This document shows, piece after piece, positions 5,245 through 6,258 of a stretch of DNA of 6,258 nt (within the stretch, counting starts at the first letter, position 1; each line of letters opens with the position of its first letter). Origin of the DNA: Pseudomonadota bacterium (GTDB lineage: Bacteria; Pseudomonadota; Alphaproteobacteria; Rhodobacterales; Rhodobacteraceae); assembly GCA_027623875.1 (NCBI GenBank), contig JAQBUS010000080.1, forward strand, positions 1 to 6,258, given 5' to 3'. The translations under genes were made by a program, and so were the position numbers. Under the pieces are notes generated by a model. It saw only the letters and a program-made list of their open reading frames with translations, did not search any database and was not told the DNA's origin.

Positions 5245-5296
5245 ATATTACTGTCTACTGATTTACCCTAATGGCAAAGCGTATAGACAGTAATAT
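5245..5296 (+). promoter_or_regulatory. 13-bp perfect inverted repeat bracketing the TPR start codon
   Basis: ATATTACTGTCTA (5245-5257) and TAGACAGTAATAT (5284-5296) are exact reverse complements. The 26-base interval 5258-5283 contains the start codon at 5271-5273. In RNA this makes a 13-pair stem with the start codon in the loop, and a G-U pair (5244/5297) could extend it. No Shine-Dalgarno precedes the start. The repeat could be a translational control hairpin, or a DNA operator with half-sites 39 bp apart. Confidence 0.55.
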
Positions 5297-6258
5297 TTTA
5301 AATACTTTAAAACTTGATCAGGCTTATAGGATGGCACAAAAGTATGTTAAAGAAGGACTCGTAGAGGAGGCCCAAATTGTATGCCGAGATATCCTCGCCA
5401 TTTTTCCTAAAAATCTTAGGGTAAAAAGCCTTCTAAAAACAACATTGTCAGCGACCACATTCAATGAACAAAAAATTTCGCGATATCCAAAAGATAAAAT
5501 TGATCAACTTGTTTTATTATACAATCAGGGATTGTTCGCCCTGGTAGCTGCTCAAGCCGAGAAGTTAAGTCAGCTTTATCGTAATACCTTTGAACTGTGG
5601 CATGTTCTGGGAGCCGCCTATATCAACTTAGCCAGAAATAAAGAAGCAGCTGAGAGTTTCCAAAACCTAATTAGAATTAAACCAAATCAGCCGGAGGCAC
5701 ATTACGCTCTTGGTGTCGCTTTGCAAAAACTTGGCAAACTGGATGAGGCTATAGAGAGTTTTACTCAGGCAATTAGAATAAAACCTGATTACATGGAGGC
5801 TCTTAATAACCGGGGTATTTCTTTTCAAGAGCAAGGAAAGCCAAACCAGGCAATAGAGAGCTATAAGCAGGCTATTAAGATTGATTCTGGTAATCCGTTT
5901 GGTCACAACAATATGGGGATTTCTCTGCAGACGTTAGGCAAGTTAAACGCAGCGATAGAGAGCTATCAACAGGCAATAATGATCAACCCAGATTATGCTG
6001 AAGCACATAGTAACTTAGGCGAGGTTTTGCAAAAACTTGGAAAACTGGATGAGGCAATAGTGAGTGCCGAACGGGCAATAAAAATCAAACCTGACTATGC
6101 CAAGGCTTACAGCCGTTTAGGCGATATTTTATTAAAAATGAGCAAATATGATGGAGCAATGGAGAGTTACAAAAAGGCAATAAAGATCAAGCCAGATTAT
6201 GCGATAGTATATCATAATATGGGTTTTTTACTTCAAAACCAGGGCAAACTTGAGGCGG
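5271..6258 (+). CDS. Tetratricopeptide repeat protein, C-terminus beyond the window
   Basis: The frame runs from ATG 5271 off the right edge (329 codons seen, no stop). Residues 15-58 (AYRMAQKYVKEGLVEEAQIV, then FPKN) and about 77-105 are degenerate TPR-like helices. From residue 107 there are six full 34-residue TPRs in exact register (107-140, 141-174, 175-208, 209-242, 243-276, 277-310) and part of a seventh. The repeats show the usual LG at positions 7-8, Ala at 20, an aromatic residue often at 24 and Pro at 32. No signal peptide or membrane segment is seen, so the visible part is probably cytoplasmic. TPR arrays bind other proteins. In proteins with this kind of N-terminus the C-terminus often carries a sulfotransferase or a GT41-type glycosyltransferase domain, but none is visible here. 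In-frame TGA at 5259-5261 bounds the start. An ATG at residue 21 is the alternative start, also without a good ribosome binding site. Confidence 0.9.
   Translation, partial: MAKRIDSNILNTLKLDQAYRMAQKYVKEGLVEEAQIVCRDILAIFPKNLRVKSLLKTTLSATTFNEQKISRYPKDKIDQLVLLYNQGLFALVAAQAEKLSQLYRNTFELWHVLGAAYINLARNKEAAESFQNLIRIKPNQPEAHYALGVALQKLGKLDEAIESFTQAIRIKPDYMEALNNRGISFQEQGKPNQAIESYKQAIKIDSGNPFGHNNMGISLQTLGKLNAAIESYQQAIMINPDYAEAHSNLGEVLQKLGKLDEAIVSAERAIKIKPDYAKAYSRLGDILLKMSKYDGAMESYKKAIKIKPDYAIVYHNMGFLLQNQGKLEA
5589..6258 (+). repeat. Tandem 102-bp TPR-coding repeats
   Basis: Six complete 102-bp units and part of a seventh encode the 34-residue TPRs with no length variation. Units 2 and 5 are nearly identical in DNA over about 39 bases (from 5721 and from 6027, three differences), exactly 306 bp or three units apart. 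This suggests recent copying or conversion within the array. The array continues past the window edge. Confidence 0.85.

Larger units (their letters stand above)
4949..5270. other. Gene-free spacer between the synthetase and TPR genes
   Basis: No coding frame of note. It contains a short G-rich patch with the palindrome GGTGCACC (4980-4987), two weak plus-strand terminator-like hairpins (5041-5068 and 5175-5198), and the left arm of the inverted repeat that brackets the TPR start (5245-5257). The second half is very AT-rich. I could not pick a convincing -35/-10 pair for the TPR gene. Confidence 0.5.

Noticed and set aside
5667..5906. 79-codon minus-strand frame
   Set aside because: It is antisense to the TPR array. 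Its repetitive look comes from the 102-bp repeats on the other strand.
5589..6258. Regular tandem repeats considered as a CRISPR or satellite array
   Set aside because: The 102-bp period is in frame, diverged at synonymous and non-synonymous sites, and encodes canonical TPR motifs.

Overview
The window looks like chromosomal DNA of a free-living proteobacterium. I lean towards an alphaproteobacterium, possibly marine, but only weakly. The grounds are the family types present: a bacterial medium-chain/aromatic acyl-CoA synthetase, Tag glycosylase, a small KGNN-type basic protein, and a long 34-residue TPR protein of a type I associate with marine proteobacteria. I see no 16S, tRNA, CRISPR, transposase or phage gene. 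Base composition is uneven: single 60-base lines give 32/60 G+C in the cupin gene (61-120) and in the synthetase gene (3601-3660), but 15/60 (2041-2100) and 21/60 (2281-2340) in the hydrolase gene.

Layout: 25-432 (+) is a compact cupin with the metal-binding residues of the hydroxynitrile-lyase-like cupins. 661-1296 (-) is tag, 3-methyladenine DNA glycosylase I, convergent with the cupin gene. 1458-1643 (+) is a short open stretch that reads like the C-terminal half of a small alpha/beta (ferredoxin-like) domain with no proper start, probably a gene remnant. 1677-2474 (-) is an alpha/beta hydrolase that probably starts at TTG. 2573-2707 (-) is a 44-residue very basic conserved small protein. 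2780-3310 is a long gene-free stretch with hairpins, a possible plus-strand terminator and the likely promoter of the next gene. 3311-4948 (+) is an acyl-CoA synthetase with a GTG start. 4949-5270 is gene-free and holds two weak terminator-like hairpins. 5271 to the right edge (+) is a TPR protein cut by the window end.

The genes do not form an obvious pathway. The small basic protein and the hydrolase share a strand and could be cotranscribed. The others look like independent units in loosely packed DNA with long spacers. I do not see a convincing new multi-gene system. The strongest unexplained signals are small: a perfect 13-bp inverted repeat bracketing the TPR start codon, which lacks a visible Shine-Dalgarno; an 8-bp perfect inverted repeat just upstream of tag; a REP-like hairpin inside the 1458-1643 remnant; and a structured leader in front of the small basic protein.
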